From NCBI RefSeq assembly GCF_030129945.1, contig NZ_JARRAF010000020.1, positions 1-64,000 on the forward strand: a stretch of 64,000 bases of DNA. The letters run 5' to 3'. Below are positions 8,361 to 17,580 of this stretch, piece after piece. The notes beneath the pieces were generated by a model, which saw nothing but the letters and a program-made list of their open reading frames with translations, was not told the origin of the DNA and made no database searches. A program made the position numbers and the translations under genes. Within the stretch, counting starts at the first letter, position 1. Each line of letters starts with the position of its first letter. This stretch comes from Parachitinimonas caeni (GTDB lineage Bacteria; Pseudomonadota; Gammaproteobacteria; Burkholderiales; Chitinimonadaceae).

Positions 8361-8906
8361 ATGAACCGCACCCCTCGCAGCCCCCGCCGCCAAAGCGGCT
8401 TCACCCTGGTCGAACTCGCCATTGTGGTGGCAGTGGGCCTGATCCTCGCCGCTCTGGGCTGGACCTTCCTGCCCGACATCATCGGCGGCAATGCAGCGAA
8501 GAAGATGATTACGGCGATCCAGAAAGGCGTGCCGTCGATTCAGACCCATCTGGCCCGGCAGGCGCAGGTGCCTGTCGCAGACATTACCAACCAGGTGGCG
8601 CAGTGGCAGCTGGTACCTTCCGACATGATTGCCGGAACAGGCAACGCGGCAACCGTGGTAACAGAGTGGGGGACGTGGACGTTTGCCGGCATGGCGAACA
8701 ACATCATCCGATCGACGATCAACCGCGTACCCGACCGCGAATGCCGCGACATCGTGCGCGAGCTGAATACCACCACCTATCGCCAGGTGTTGATAAATGG
8801 CACGGTGGTCAAAGCAGCCCCAGGCGCGCAGATCAACTTGGATACCGTGGCAACCAACTGCAACACCGACAGCAACACCATCATCTTTGAATTCAGCAAA
8901 GGCTAA
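8361..8906 (+). CDS. pilS: Type IVb major pilin precursor (PilS-like)
   Basis: A 181-residue prepilin. The leader is short and basic (MNRTPRSPRRQSG) and is followed by FTLVELAIVVAVGLILAAL: the cut would fall after Gly13, with the conserved glutamate at position 5 of the mature protein. The rest has the size and TNQV/pairs-of-cysteines pattern of PilS-type pilins (Cys in REC and in TNCNT, a likely C-terminal disulfide loop). AAGGAG lies eight bases before the ATG. It is the most likely shaft subunit; no prepilin peptidase gene is visible in this window, so processing depends on an enzyme coded elsewhere. Confidence 0.85.
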   Translation: MNRTPRSPRRQSGFTLVELAIVVAVGLILAALGWTFLPDIIGGNAAKKMITAIQKGVPSIQTHLARQAQVPVADITNQVAQWQLVPSDMIAGTGNAATVVTEWGTWTFAGMANNIIRSTINRVPDRECRDIVRELNTTTYRQVLINGTVVKAAPGAQINLDTVATNCNTDSNTIIFEFSKG

Positions 8907-8992
8907 GCCACCCCGGCCAGCGCCAAGGCAGACCATTCGGGCGGCAACCATCCTGCCGTCCGGATGCAGAAGCGTCGCCGCCGCCCCCAACC

Positions 8993-9015
8993 CCCTCCCC
9001 CTTGACGGGGGAGGG
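8993..9015. repeat. Palindrome CCCTCCCCC/GGGGGAGGG between pilS and pilV
   Basis: A perfect 9-bp stem with a 5-base loop (TTGAC). There is no T run after it, so it is not a classic terminator. Very similar CCCTCCCCCTTGACGGGGGA units are common scattered repeats in proteobacterial genomes. It could attenuate transcription between the abundant pilin and the rare tip protein. Confidence 0.55.
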
Positions 9016-9118
9016 CCGGGGAGAGGGAGAAGGCTGCCCTCACCAACCAGGCGCCCGCACAGAACCTACGGCCAGCTGCCCCAAACGCCGCCCACATCCA
9101 CCCGCCCGGAGGATCACC

Positions 9119-11248
9119 ATGCGCCGATTGCCCCGCTACCAAGGCTACCTGCTGGCAGAAGCCGCCATCGTGCTGGCCCTGATCGGTACTGCCTCCTGGG
9201 CCTTCAGCTGGTACCTCGACTATCAGGTACGCGACATGGGCGATCAGGAAGCGCTGGCCGCCGGGCAGGCGCTCGACGAAGCCAACAAAGCCGTGGGCGC
9301 TTACATGACCGCCTACTTCCAGAATCTGGTGCTCAAAAAGCCGATACGTCGCTGTAAGGTGAATGCAGATCATCAGCCCATTGATGCATCCAATGTCGTG
9401 TCGGACTACCTCAACTGCGCGCCCCAAGTCGATGCGGGGGGCAACCCGATCATAGTGCCCGATACGGAAATCTATGCTCCCAGCCTCACCCAGCTGCGTA
9501 ACCTCGGCCTGCTGCGGCCCGACTTTCCCGATAGCGTGATCCTGCCGCAGGCTGCGGCACCGGCCACCTTCCAGCTGCGGGTGGGGCGCACCGGCAACTG
9601 CCTGCCCGTGCCTGCCACCGTACCGCAAGACTGCGGGCTCGATAGCTTCATCACCCTCAGCCAACCCCTGCTCACCGACGACGGCAGCGGCCTCCCGAAT
9701 GAGCGGCGGCTGGGCTATGTGGTCCGCACCCTTGGCCAGCTGTTTGGCGCCAATACCACCACCGGCAGCCCCACCCAGTTCACCGGCCTCAACGGCCAGC
9801 TGCTGTTCGACGCCACCTCGCCCCGCAACAACCCCAACCTCGTCGCCGGCATCACCACCCTCGGCCTGCTGGCCGCCCGCAACGGCTACAACAGCCAGGG
9901 CTTCACCGAATTCCTGCGCCGCGACGGCACCCTGCAGATGACCAACAACCTCAACCTCGGCGGCAATACCATCGTGAACGTGGGGGGGATTGAGTTTGCC
10001 GATACGTTTACGCCCATGATTGGTGAGCCCTGCAACCTTACGGATGCAGAGGCAACGGCCTTTATGGCCACCAGCCCCACTGCGGCAACGGATGATGCAA
10101 CCCGGCGAAAAAAGCGACTGATGGCCAAACCGGGGGCATTTGGTGCGATTCGACAAGACAAACCCAAAGCCAGCTTGCCGCAGAATTGGGCAACCGGGAT
10201 GTTATTAACCTGTAGCTATGACCGGAATAAGACAGCACAAGCACAAGCATTGGCACCGCCTGGAGTAGTGGTTCCTGCAAAATTTGCCTGGCTAAAAGCA
10301 ACAGGCGGGATTAGCGGGCAGGAAGAAGCTAAGGCGGGTTTAATGGATGGCTATGAAACCAATGCCAATTTTGCGTGCTGGCCGGATGAAAAGCCGGGAG
10401 ATCAAAATTATGGTCGGCAACCGTCGAGTGGGAAAGAGTACTGGAATTTCAATCCGGACGATGATGGGGTTTATCATTCGTATAACCCAGGTTATGGATT
10501 ATCGTGGCTGAAATTTATAATGAAAGGGGGAAGGGTGGTGGCTTATGCGCGAGCGCAGCAACCCAATCCTTGGAATGGGTTTGATAATAGATGGGTAATG
10601 GTAACTAAGAATGGAGTTCATTATAATCCTTTGGATGAGTACGGTTATTATTCAAACGTTGCAAGGGATATTGTCCCTACTGGTATTCCTATATTTGATA
10701 ATCAGAAAGGGGTTTGGGTTTGTCGCCTTCCACTGTATAAAGATAAATTTAATGTTAGCTATGGGGATTCGTCTTTAGGTGGGTTTAGTTCATGGTGGTT
10801 TACTCCAAATGGAGTTTTTTACTCGGCTGGCGGGACTCGTATATTGAAAGCTAATCGCGGAACTGGCGTTGCACCAAATTATACTTTGAATTCAGATAAT
10901 GGAGGAATACCTGTCGAAGACCAAAGTCTGGCGGAAGCGCGACGAGTGGAAGTGCCTGTAACAGATTGTACTTATGGCTCAACAGCTGGAATTACCTATG
11001 TTGCAAGCTGTACTAATACTCTCCAAACCTTTTATGTGCAGGGTAAGTTGAAAACCACTGAACCTATTTGGTATCAGTCACCTGTTTCTATTACGCAGTC
11101 GTTTAATTTCAAGCGTAGGACAATCTGTACGACTGTGGGAGGATCTGCTGTAGATTGGGGTTTGCCGCCTTCTGCGGAGGCGCCTCCCAATGAGATTGAC
11201 TGTAAGACCTATGATGATAATGGGGTGCAGATTGCAAGCTATGAATAA
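9119..11248 (+). CDS. pilV: Large PilV-like minor pilin, probable tip adhesin
   Basis: A 709-residue protein with a type IV prepilin start: MRRLPRYQG followed by YLLAEAAIVLALIGTASWAF, with Glu at mature position 5. ATG 9119 has a GGAGGA site six bases upstream; the frame opens earlier (9002) without support. The N-terminal half contains the block FTEFLRRDGTLQMTNNLNLGGNTIVNV, typical of the stem of PilV proteins. The remainder (from about residue 360) is Tyr/Trp/Asn-rich and cysteine-containing, as expected for a receptor-binding tip. Base composition drops sharply here: one 60-base line at 9601 is 65% GC by hand count, lines at 10441 and 10741 are 42% and 37%. No shufflon repeats were seen. 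Confidence 0.8.
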   Translation: MRRLPRYQGYLLAEAAIVLALIGTASWAFSWYLDYQVRDMGDQEALAAGQALDEANKAVGAYMTAYFQNLVLKKPIRRCKVNADHQPIDASNVVSDYLNCAPQVDAGGNPIIVPDTEIYAPSLTQLRNLGLLRPDFPDSVILPQAAAPATFQLRVGRTGNCLPVPATVPQDCGLDSFITLSQPLLTDDGSGLPNERRLGYVVRTLGQLFGANTTTGSPTQFTGLNGQLLFDATSPRNNPNLVAGITTLGLLAARNGYNSQGFTEFLRRDGTLQMTNNLNLGGNTIVNVGGIEFADTFTPMIGEPCNLTDAEATAFMATSPTAATDDATRRKKRLMAKPGAFGAIRQDKPKASLPQNWATGMLLTCSYDRNKTAQAQALAPPGVVVPAKFAWLKATGGISGQEEAKAGLMDGYETNANFACWPDEKPGDQNYGRQPSSGKEYWNFNPDDDGVYHSYNPGYGLSWLKFIMKGGRVVAYARAQQPNPWNGFDNRWVMVTKNGVHYNPLDEYGYYSNVARDIVPTGIPIFDNQKGVWVCRLPLYKDKFNVSYGDSSLGGFSSWWFTPNGVFYSAGGTRILKANRGTGVAPNYTLNSDNGGIPVEDQSLAEARRVEVPVTDCTYGSTAGITYVASCTNTLQTFYVQGKLKTTEPIWYQSPVSITQSFNFKRRTICTTVGGSAVDWGLPPSAEAPPNEIDCKTYDDNGVQIASYE

Positions 11249-11285
11249 TCAAAGGGGTCGTAGACCCCTTTGATTTCCTTGTTTT
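11249..11285. terminator. Bidirectional terminator between convergent genes
   Basis: Perfect 11-bp stem TCAAAGGGGTC with a GTA loop (11249-11273) directly after the pilV stop, followed by TTTCCTTGTTTT. It lies between the ends of two convergent genes and can serve both. Confidence 0.85.
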
Positions 11286-11287
11286 AG

Positions 11288-12352
11288 TTAATTACCTGTT
11301 TCTGTATATATTTTCTCGTAATCCAAAGCGCCACTTTGCGGTTTGTAGGCTATCCAAATCTCGCTACCTGAATAATTGCGCAAGTCGATATTTTCTAAAA
11401 TAGGAAGTGTGGTAAAGCTACTACTCAGAGTCAACGATTGCACAGGTGCTAAATGATCAATGTTTAAATCCCAGGCTTGCCAGTTGTTGCCGCTGAGAAA
11501 AAACCATGTATCCGTATTTCCTGCGGTAACTTTTGCAGCAATGTATAATTGAGCTGTTTGGCCAAGGTATTTGGAGTCGCCACGAAATTGAGCTTGAATA
11601 TTTCTGGCGTTGGCCATGCCATTTACTTGGCTACTAAAACTACGCCTGAAGTCGGCAGGGGGGGCTTGGTCAGATAAGCTAAATTTTAGGCTAATTTGAG
11701 TCTTCCATATATCGCCACCAGATGGGAATTCACGGTAAGGTTGAGCTGAAGGAAGTTGATAGCTTAGTACATTACTCCCAAGTTTTGTTGGAATGACCTT
11801 GTTAAAAGTTCCATCCTCGCTGGTATGGAATTTAAGGCCAAAGCCATAGGTTATGTCGTATATGTTTGGCCCGTTGTTTGAGTCTGTATATAACTTACCT
11901 GTTGCCTCGAATAGTGCAAAGCATCTAGATTCGCTTTCTGTGAATTTAAATTTATCTATTGCGAATTGACTTATTCTTAAGTTTGGCAATCCGCCAGGAT
12001 AATCAAATCCATTGCTATTGTAAATGGGGAATTTACATTCATCTGTGCCAATTGCAAACGCTCCTTGTATACCCCCATTTTTTTGAAAACGACTAGGATC
12101 CCATTTGTTATCACCAACAGGATCCGGCGTTTGATTTACATTTTTCCATGTATTCCAATCCTTATCCTCCACACTCAATTTCCCGGCAATCGTCACATTA
12201 TATTTACCAGCGCCATTGCTGGTGGCGCCGTAGACGGTCATGCCTTCTACATAGGGTTGGCCGTTGAGGGTGACGTTCTCAAGTTTGACGGCGTGGGCTG
12301 AGGTGGCCAGCACAGCGAGGATGGCGGTGCTTAGAAACGAGCGGTAAAACAT
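11288..12352 (-). CDS. Unidentified secreted protein, AT-rich
   Basis: A 354-residue protein of unknown family. ATG 12352 (complement) has a TAGGAGA site five bases upstream and gives a clean signal peptide (MFYRSFLSTAILAVLATSAHA); a longer frame from 12418 lacks these. The mature part is aromatic- and Asn-rich with two cysteines in DECKF and SRCFA. The C-terminal part (AQLYIAAKVTAG, TWFFLSGNNWQAWDL, LPILENIDLRNYSGSEIWIAYKP) resembles a beta-sandwich seen at the ends of some secreted betaproteobacterial proteins, a low-confidence impression. The coding sequence is AT-rich (35% GC in the line at 12001), except for the signal-peptide end, which is near the local norm. Convergent to pilV; it may be a pilus-associated or secreted surface factor. 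Confidence 0.7.
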   Translation of the reverse strand: MFYRSFLSTAILAVLATSAHAVKLENVTLNGQPYVEGMTVYGATSNGAGKYNVTIAGKLSVEDKDWNTWKNVNQTPDPVGDNKWDPSRFQKNGGIQGAFAIGTDECKFPIYNSNGFDYPGGLPNLRISQFAIDKFKFTESESRCFALFEATGKLYTDSNNGPNIYDITYGFGLKFHTSEDGTFNKVIPTKLGSNVLSYQLPSAQPYREFPSGGDIWKTQISLKFSLSDQAPPADFRRSFSSQVNGMANARNIQAQFRGDSKYLGQTAQLYIAAKVTAGNTDTWFFLSGNNWQAWDLNIDHLAPVQSLTLSSSFTTLPILENIDLRNYSGSEIWIAYKPQSGALDYEKIYTETGN

Positions 12353-12662
12353 ATTTTCTCCTACAGGGCCGGGCTTCCCGGCATCAGATGACTTTGCCCC
12401 GCGTCGGGCAGGGTTCAACGTGATACGCGAACAGCATTAAAACCAGAACCCGCGATTCTAACTGTATTTATAGTCCATGTAATTGTTTTGTTTGTGTTTT
12501 TGGTAATTCTGGCACTTTGAATAAGCCAAGCCGGGTTATCCCGCCTTGACCATTCAAGGCATATGGCCGCTACGCCGAAAGCGACGTTCAGTTTGATGAG
12601 CAGGAAGGGGTAACAGCGCCTGATAGCTATCGCCGGAGGGGCGTCTTGTCATGATAGGCAAT
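12353..12662. other. Intergenic stretch without recognisable gene
   Basis: About 310 bases between the AT-rich secreted-protein gene and the phospholipase C gene. The first ~70 bases carry the ribosome site of the minus-strand gene; a T-rich stretch at 12460-12520 probably holds its promoter. I see no open frame with family signals, tRNA or repeat here. Confidence 0.5.
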
Positions 12663-12695
12663 GGGTACGAGGTGTCTGCGAGACACCTCGTACCC
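12663..12695. terminator. Strong perfect hairpin downstream of plc
   Basis: A 15-bp perfect stem (GGGTACGAGGTGTCT) with a 3-base loop, 30 bases beyond the end of the phospholipase C gene. There is no T run on either side, so it may work as a transcript-stabilising 3' end or a factor-dependent terminator. Confidence 0.55.
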
Positions 12696-12724
12696 AGACT
12701 CTGCGTGGCCGGCGCTGAACGGCT

Positions 12725-15181
12725 TCAGCCGGCGCGAGCCTTGCGGCTGACGGTCAGGGCCAGGCGCGGTGCGGCTTCGCTGTAGCCATTGTTCAGAAAC
12801 AGCCCGAGAAAATACTGGCCTTCTGTCAGTCCGCTCAAGGCTTGGCTGCCGGCAGCGGTAGGCAGGTAAAACCATTTGCTGGCACCCGTCTGGCCGGGTG
12901 TTTGCCCTTGGCGGTAGGCGCCGATCCAATGCTTGTCGCCTGCAGGCAGGCCGGACCAGCTGAGTGTCAGTGATTCTCCTTCACCGATTTGCGGGCTGCT
13001 GGCACTGAAGCGGACTGCTGGGGCGGGTGTGGTGGGAAGTGGAGGGGAGGGCTGCGTCTGCGCGAGGCCATTCAATACGGGGTCGGTGAAGTCCAGCCCG
13101 GCACCGTCGAGATGCCCGGCCAGGCGTCGCCAGTAGTGGCTGTCTTCATCCAGCGTCACGCCGAGGTCATACCAGCTAAAGCTGGTGTCGAGCGATCTTT
13201 GGGTACTGCGGCTTTGCCCGGCGGGGACTTCGATGGTCTGGAAGGTGGTGTCACCGTAGGCAAGGTCGGCCAGTTTGAAGTGGCAGGTTTGGGTGCCTGT
13301 GTTGATGAAGGTCAGCCGGATGCTGCGGGTGGCGGGGTCTTCGCTGAGTTGTACCTCGGCGCCTTGTGCCGGGCCTTCCAGGTTTCCCATCCATTCGCGG
13401 CAGAAGCCGTTCTGGCTGTGCGCACGCAGCTGGTAGAGCGGGCCGGCCCATTGCCAGCGTTCGTTTGAGATCTGCTTGCCGGGCTCGACCGTGTAATGCC
13501 ACGGTCCATCTTGCCGCAGCGACGAGTAGACAATGAAAGTGGCGGTTTGCTGCCCCAGATTGGCAAAGCTCAGGGCAAATTGCCGGGGGCCGGTAGCACG
13601 GCCATCCACCTGCGGCCGGTAGGGCAGGGGGCAAGCCGGACGGGGAAGGGGGCCTGCAAGCCTTTCCTGCTGCGGCGGTGTTTGTTGAGCCGGCGGTGTT
13701 GCATCACGACTGCCCCAGTTCTTCAGGTAGTCGGCCTGGAGCGGCACCTGGCTTGGCCAGGCGGTCTGGGGGTGCGTGAGGTCCAGAGTGCTGGTCATAT
13801 CTCCACAGACCGCCCGGCGCCAAGGGGAAATAAAAGGGCATTGCACTTGTTGGCGTGGGCGCCCCTGCCCCGCGATCAGCCAGGATTCGAGCAGGCGGAT
13901 CAGTGAGGTGTGGTCGAACAGCTCGGAGTTGACCCGGCCGCCCTTGCTCCACGGTGAAATCACCAGCGTCGGCACGCGTGGTCCCAAACCGATGGGCTCG
14001 GCTTTGTTGTAGATCTCGCCTTGGGTGGCATCGGCCAGTGTGGTGCGACCGCGAGCGGCGCTCAGTGGCGGCAGGGTGGCCGGCATATGGTCGAAGAAGC
14101 CATCGTTTTCATCGTAAGTGATGATCAGCACCGTTTTGGACCACACTTCGGGTTGTTCGACCAAGGCCGCCAGCAGCCGGGCGGTAAAGTTTTCCCCCGC
14201 ATTGGGCGTCGCCGAGGGGTGTTCGCAGTATTCGGTGGGTGCGCAGATCCACGATACCTGTGGTAGCCGACCGGCTTTGATGTCGGCAGCAAAATCGTCG
14301 ATCAGCCACTGGCCGGTGGTTCCGGCTGCGTTGGCTGAGTGCGAGCCAGGGGCCATCGCCCGGCCTCGTTGGTACCAGATCGAGTCAGGCCGCAGTCGCT
14401 GGCCGTTGTCGTCAAACCGGAAGCGCCTGAAGTATTGCAGGTAGTTGTCGCCGTAATTGTCCCATTCCTGGTAGACCTTCCAGCTGATGCCGTTGGCTTC
14501 GAGTATCTCGGCGTAGCTGGCCCAGTTCAGTCCCGGCGCGGTGGCGTGGTCATTGGCTACGTCGGCGTTATAGATGCCCTGGTTGACGTTGTAGAGCCGG
14601 CGATCCTGCAAGCCGGTCATAAAGCCATCGGCGTGGCCGCTCAGGGCATATAGACGATTGGGGTCGGTGGGCCCGAAGACCGAGCAGTGATAGGCATCGC
14701 AAACGGTAAATGCATCGGCCAGTGCGTAATAGAAGGGCAGGTCGCCCCGATTGAAATAGCCCATGCATTTGGCCGTCTTGCGCTTGATCCAGGCATCCCA
14801 GTCTTTCCAGTCGGCCTCGGTGCCTTTCCAGGAGTGATCAAGCCCGACCCGCAGGGCGTTGGTTTGGCGGGCGTCGAAATGGTAGGGCAGGACATGGCGG
14901 GCGCCATCGGGCTGGTACCAGACCGGTTTGCCGCTGGGTAAGGTGATGGCGCGAGGGTCGCTAAACCCGCGTACTCCGGCCAAACTGCCAAAGTAGTGGT
15001 CGAATGAGCGGTTTTCCTGCATCAGGAAAACAAAGTGGCCAATATCCTGCAAGCCACCGCTGGCCTGGTGTGCCGGGGTGGCCAAGGCTTGGGCGATGAT
15101 CTGTGCAAACGATGGTGCGGCCGCCAGGCCCGCTGCGCCACCAATCACAAAGCGCCGCCGCGAAGGGTTTTCCAATGCCAT
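12725..15181 (-). CDS. Phosphocholine-preferring phospholipase C, Tat-exported
   Basis: An 818-residue enzyme of the acid-phosphatase/phospholipase C superfamily as in Pseudomonas PlcH/PlcN. The start at 15181 has GGAG nine bases upstream; an ATG five codons earlier has no ribosome site. The N terminus carries a twin-arginine signal (SRRRFVIGGAAGLAAA). Catalytic-core motifs are visible: FLMQENRSFDHYFG near residue 50, then GPTDPNRLYALSG, TYDENDGFFDHMPA and GLGPRVPTLVISPWSKGG, ending in two C-terminal beta domains of the type found in PlcC proteins. It would split phosphatidylcholine or sphingomyelin outside the cytoplasm. It is a possible virulence or phosphate-scavenging factor; no Pho box is evident. 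Confidence 0.9.
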   Translation of the reverse strand: MALENPSRRRFVIGGAAGLAAAPSFAQIIAQALATPAHQASGGLQDIGHFVFLMQENRSFDHYFGSLAGVRGFSDPRAITLPSGKPVWYQPDGARHVLPYHFDARQTNALRVGLDHSWKGTEADWKDWDAWIKRKTAKCMGYFNRGDLPFYYALADAFTVCDAYHCSVFGPTDPNRLYALSGHADGFMTGLQDRRLYNVNQGIYNADVANDHATAPGLNWASYAEILEANGISWKVYQEWDNYGDNYLQYFRRFRFDDNGQRLRPDSIWYQRGRAMAPGSHSANAAGTTGQWLIDDFAADIKAGRLPQVSWICAPTEYCEHPSATPNAGENFTARLLAALVEQPEVWSKTVLIITYDENDGFFDHMPATLPPLSAARGRTTLADATQGEIYNKAEPIGLGPRVPTLVISPWSKGGRVNSELFDHTSLIRLLESWLIAGQGRPRQQVQCPFISPWRRAVCGDMTSTLDLTHPQTAWPSQVPLQADYLKNWGSRDATPPAQQTPPQQERLAGPLPRPACPLPYRPQVDGRATGPRQFALSFANLGQQTATFIVYSSLRQDGPWHYTVEPGKQISNERWQWAGPLYQLRAHSQNGFCREWMGNLEGPAQGAEVQLSEDPATRSIRLTFINTGTQTCHFKLADLAYGDTTFQTIEVPAGQSRSTQRSLDTSFSWYDLGVTLDEDSHYWRRLAGHLDGAGLDFTDPVLNGLAQTQPSPPLPTTPAPAVRFSASSPQIGEGESLTLSWSGLPAGDKHWIGAYRQGQTPGQTGASKWFYLPTAAGSQALSGLTEGQYFLGLFLNNGYSEAAPRLALTVSRKARAG

Positions 15182-15273
15182 ATCGCTGATCTCCATGGGG
15201 TCGAAACGGCATTGTTTCGATCATTGAAGTCAGGAAGATGACAGTCGCCGCCTCGCGCGAAACGCGCAGGGCA

Positions 15274-16713
15274 TCAGTGCGCCGGGGCGGCGGTGGGTGC
15301 GTCGATGCTCAGCCTTACGCCTTCCGGGTTGGCGACCGATACCCGCTCGTTGAACGGGGGAAACATGGTGTAGGCGGGGGGCTCGAAACGGGCCAGGATG
15401 TCGTAGTAACTGCGCAGGTTTTCAACAAAGATGACCGTCTCCCCCCCGCGCGCATAACCATATTTGAGGGTGCTGAAATACTCTGCATTACGCAGTAGCG
15501 GCAGTGTGGCTTTGAGGTCTGTCCAGGAGTCGGGATTACGCTTCAGGCGCGCAGCAAGGATGCGGGCATCTTCAAGGTGGGCGCTGCCAATATTGTAAGA
15601 GGCGAATGCCAGCCAGGTGCGGTCAGGCTCGGCAATGCGGGCCGGTATCAGCTCTTTGAGTTTGGCCAGATATTTAGCCCCGCCCATGATGCTCTGTTTG
15701 GGATCAAGCCGGTCGTCCACGCCCAGCAGATCGGCTGTGTTGGTGGTCAGCATCATGATGCCCCGCACCCCGAAAGGCGATGTGGCGTAAGGATCCCAAT
15801 GCGATTCCTGATAACCGAGCGCCGCCAGCATGCGCCAGTCGATGCCGTATTTTTCCCCGGCCTCGATAAACAGGTGCCGATATTTGGGCAATATGGTCAG
15901 CCGTCGGCTGAGAAACTCTGCGGCATCAACCTGCTGCAGGCGATTGGAATGGCCGTAGTACCGATCAAGCAGCCTGGAGAGCGTGCCGTCCTTACGCACT
16001 TTATCGAAGAAGGTGTTCACCTTTTTTTGCAAACCCTCTTCGTGCGTAATGGCCCACGCCAGCGATTGTGGCTTGCCAATTTCCATGGCGATATCCACGT
16101 CGGGGTAGTAGTGCTTGGCGACTTTGGCGCCATGTGCATCGACTACCGCGTAGTCAATCAAGCCCTGCGCGACTTTTTCGACAAGCTCTTCGGTGTCGTG
16201 ATGATCATCCGCATGCCAGTTGGGATGCACCCCGCGAGGCAACTGCTTGCCAATTGCCGGCACATGCTGCGCCGCCACCATGACCAGCTTATCCTGACCG
16301 ATCGCATCAGTCAGGGTCTTGGGGGGATCGTTCTCGGCGTGGTAGACCAGCACGGGCTGTACAGGCTGGTAGTCCGGCCCATAGCTGATGCCCGGTGCTT
16401 CCCGCTTCAATACTCCTACCGCCAGATGCGCTTCATGCGCAGCCAGCTTGGGAAAGATTTCGTCATAGCGCGGGACCACTTCAAACCGGACCTTCACCCC
16501 GATTTCCTCGGCAAAGCGGGTTACCAGATCATATTCAAGCCCGGCATACTTGCCCTCCTGATCAACGTAGAACGAAGTCGAACCGTTGCGTACCAGCACA
16601 ACGAGTTCTTTTGAACTCGCTAGCGACGGAACTGCTTTTGACTCCGGCGGCGGCGCAGGCTCGCACGCCGATAGCGCCAGAGTGGTAATCACTGCACCAA
16701 AGAGCTTTCGCAT
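15274..16713 (-). CDS. mltF: Membrane-bound lytic murein transglycosylase F
   Basis: A 479-residue lipoprotein with a lipobox LSAC, Cys17 being the modified residue. Residues ~35-265 are a periplasmic solute-binding (SBP_bac_3) domain (ELVVLVRNGSTSFYVDQEGKYAGLEYDL) and ~290-440 an SLT lytic transglycosylase domain with the catalytic glutamate in GYQESHWDP and the GVRGIMMLT and YLAKL motifs. This two-domain layout and length are those of MltF, which cuts peptidoglycan at the outer-membrane inner face. It stands alone on the minus strand, upstream of tRNA-Ser on the opposite strand. Confidence 0.93.
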   Translation of the reverse strand: MRKLFGAVITTLALSACEPAPPPESKAVPSLASSKELVVLVRNGSTSFYVDQEGKYAGLEYDLVTRFAEEIGVKVRFEVVPRYDEIFPKLAAHEAHLAVGVLKREAPGISYGPDYQPVQPVLVYHAENDPPKTLTDAIGQDKLVMVAAQHVPAIGKQLPRGVHPNWHADDHHDTEELVEKVAQGLIDYAVVDAHGAKVAKHYYPDVDIAMEIGKPQSLAWAITHEEGLQKKVNTFFDKVRKDGTLSRLLDRYYGHSNRLQQVDAAEFLSRRLTILPKYRHLFIEAGEKYGIDWRMLAALGYQESHWDPYATSPFGVRGIMMLTTNTADLLGVDDRLDPKQSIMGGAKYLAKLKELIPARIAEPDRTWLAFASYNIGSAHLEDARILAARLKRNPDSWTDLKATLPLLRNAEYFSTLKYGYARGGETVIFVENLRSYYDILARFEPPAYTMFPPFNERVSVANPEGVRLSIDAPTAAPAH

Positions 16714-16780
16714 AGGCTTTTATGAAGATTGGATTTTTTGCATTTTATCGTTGATTGTCTCTTCTACAAACCAAAACCCA

Positions 16781-16789
16781 TGCTATAAT
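16781..16789 (+). promoter_or_regulatory. Extended -10 promoter of tRNA-Ser
   Basis: TGCTATAAT gives an extended -10 (TG-N-TATAAT) 12 bases before the tRNA 5' end. No good -35 is visible at the usual distance, which fits extended -10 use. Confidence 0.65.
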
Positions 16790-16801
16790 CCGCCCTCTTT
16801 T

Positions 16802-16891
<90 letters not shown>

Positions 16892-16899
16892 AAATGTAG

Positions 16900-16930
16900 A
16901 AAAAAGCCGCTGATTTTAAGCGGCTTTTTT
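16900..16930 (+). terminator. Terminator after tRNA-Ser
   Basis: 12-bp perfect stem AAAAAAGCCGCT with a 7-base loop, ending in a run of six T. It is nine bases after the tRNA CCA. Confidence 0.9.
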
Positions 16931-17114
16931 CTTGCCTAAATTTGGCAGCTATTAATTTGGCGGTCATCCTTTTTCTGCGCCAGCTTTCACCTTGCAGGCG
17001 ATTTTGGATTGGGATGGCGTTTCAGCCGAGATCTACTTATTCCTACCCTTTTTTAAGCCTGATTCGGCTTGAAAAACGTGCCTCAGGAGCCTGAAGTCTG
17101 CCGCAGCAAAAAGC

Positions 17115-17498
17115 TTACTGCGTCTGGCCAAAGACCTCGGTCTTGTAGTGCTTGGCGTATTCGTTTTCGATGGCAGGGATGATCTTTTCGACCGTGAAGT
17201 AGTGGCTCCAGAATTCGGTTTCTCGCAGCTCATTCACCAGGCCGTTGTAATGTTCCAGGCTTGTTACGGTCCAGACCATGACGTCGGTGCAGTCGGCGGT
17301 AAAGGCTTCGGAGTCGTAGAAACCCATCCGTGCCCCTGGGTAGCGGGCGAGGATCGGGTTCAGGACTGTCCTTCCCCAGGCAAAGCGGCCGTTGTCGCCA
17401 TGAGGGGGCAGCGCTAGCCACTCGGGTGTGGTTTTGATCAACCAGAAGATTGTCAGAGGGTTGGTTGCAAGGTCATATTTTGAATGGGTTTCTGTCAT
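17115..17498 (-). CDS. Darcynin-family protein
   Basis: A 127-residue protein matching the small darcynin family as I recall it: LTIFWLIKTTPEWLALPP at the N terminus, then FAWGRTVLNPILARYP, ARMGFYDSEAFTADCTDVMVW and LRETEFWSHYFTVEKIIPAIENEYAKHY. The fold is probably a ferredoxin-like alpha/beta barrel; the function of the family is not known to me. The start at 17498 is the first ATG that keeps only family-like sequence; the open frame continues upstream over the end of the next gene. It is the last of three minus-strand genes facing away from a TetR regulator. Confidence 0.8.
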   Translation of the reverse strand: MTETHSKYDLATNPLTIFWLIKTTPEWLALPPHGDNGRFAWGRTVLNPILARYPGARMGFYDSEAFTADCTDVMVWTVTSLEHYNGLVNELRETEFWSHYFTVEKIIPAIENEYAKHYKTEVFGQTQ

Positions 17499-17580
17499 TT
17501 TATTTCCAGTTTTGTGATGAGGGTGTCGCGGTAAAGAGGTTTTGGCCTGTGTGAAGCCAGCAGGATTCTGGGCGGAGCGC

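Noticed and set aside
9119-12352. Shufflon at the pilV end
   Set aside because: No short inverted repeats of the shufflon type or partial pilV ends in inverse orientation were found, and no recombinase gene is near. The convergent gene has its own signal peptide and start.
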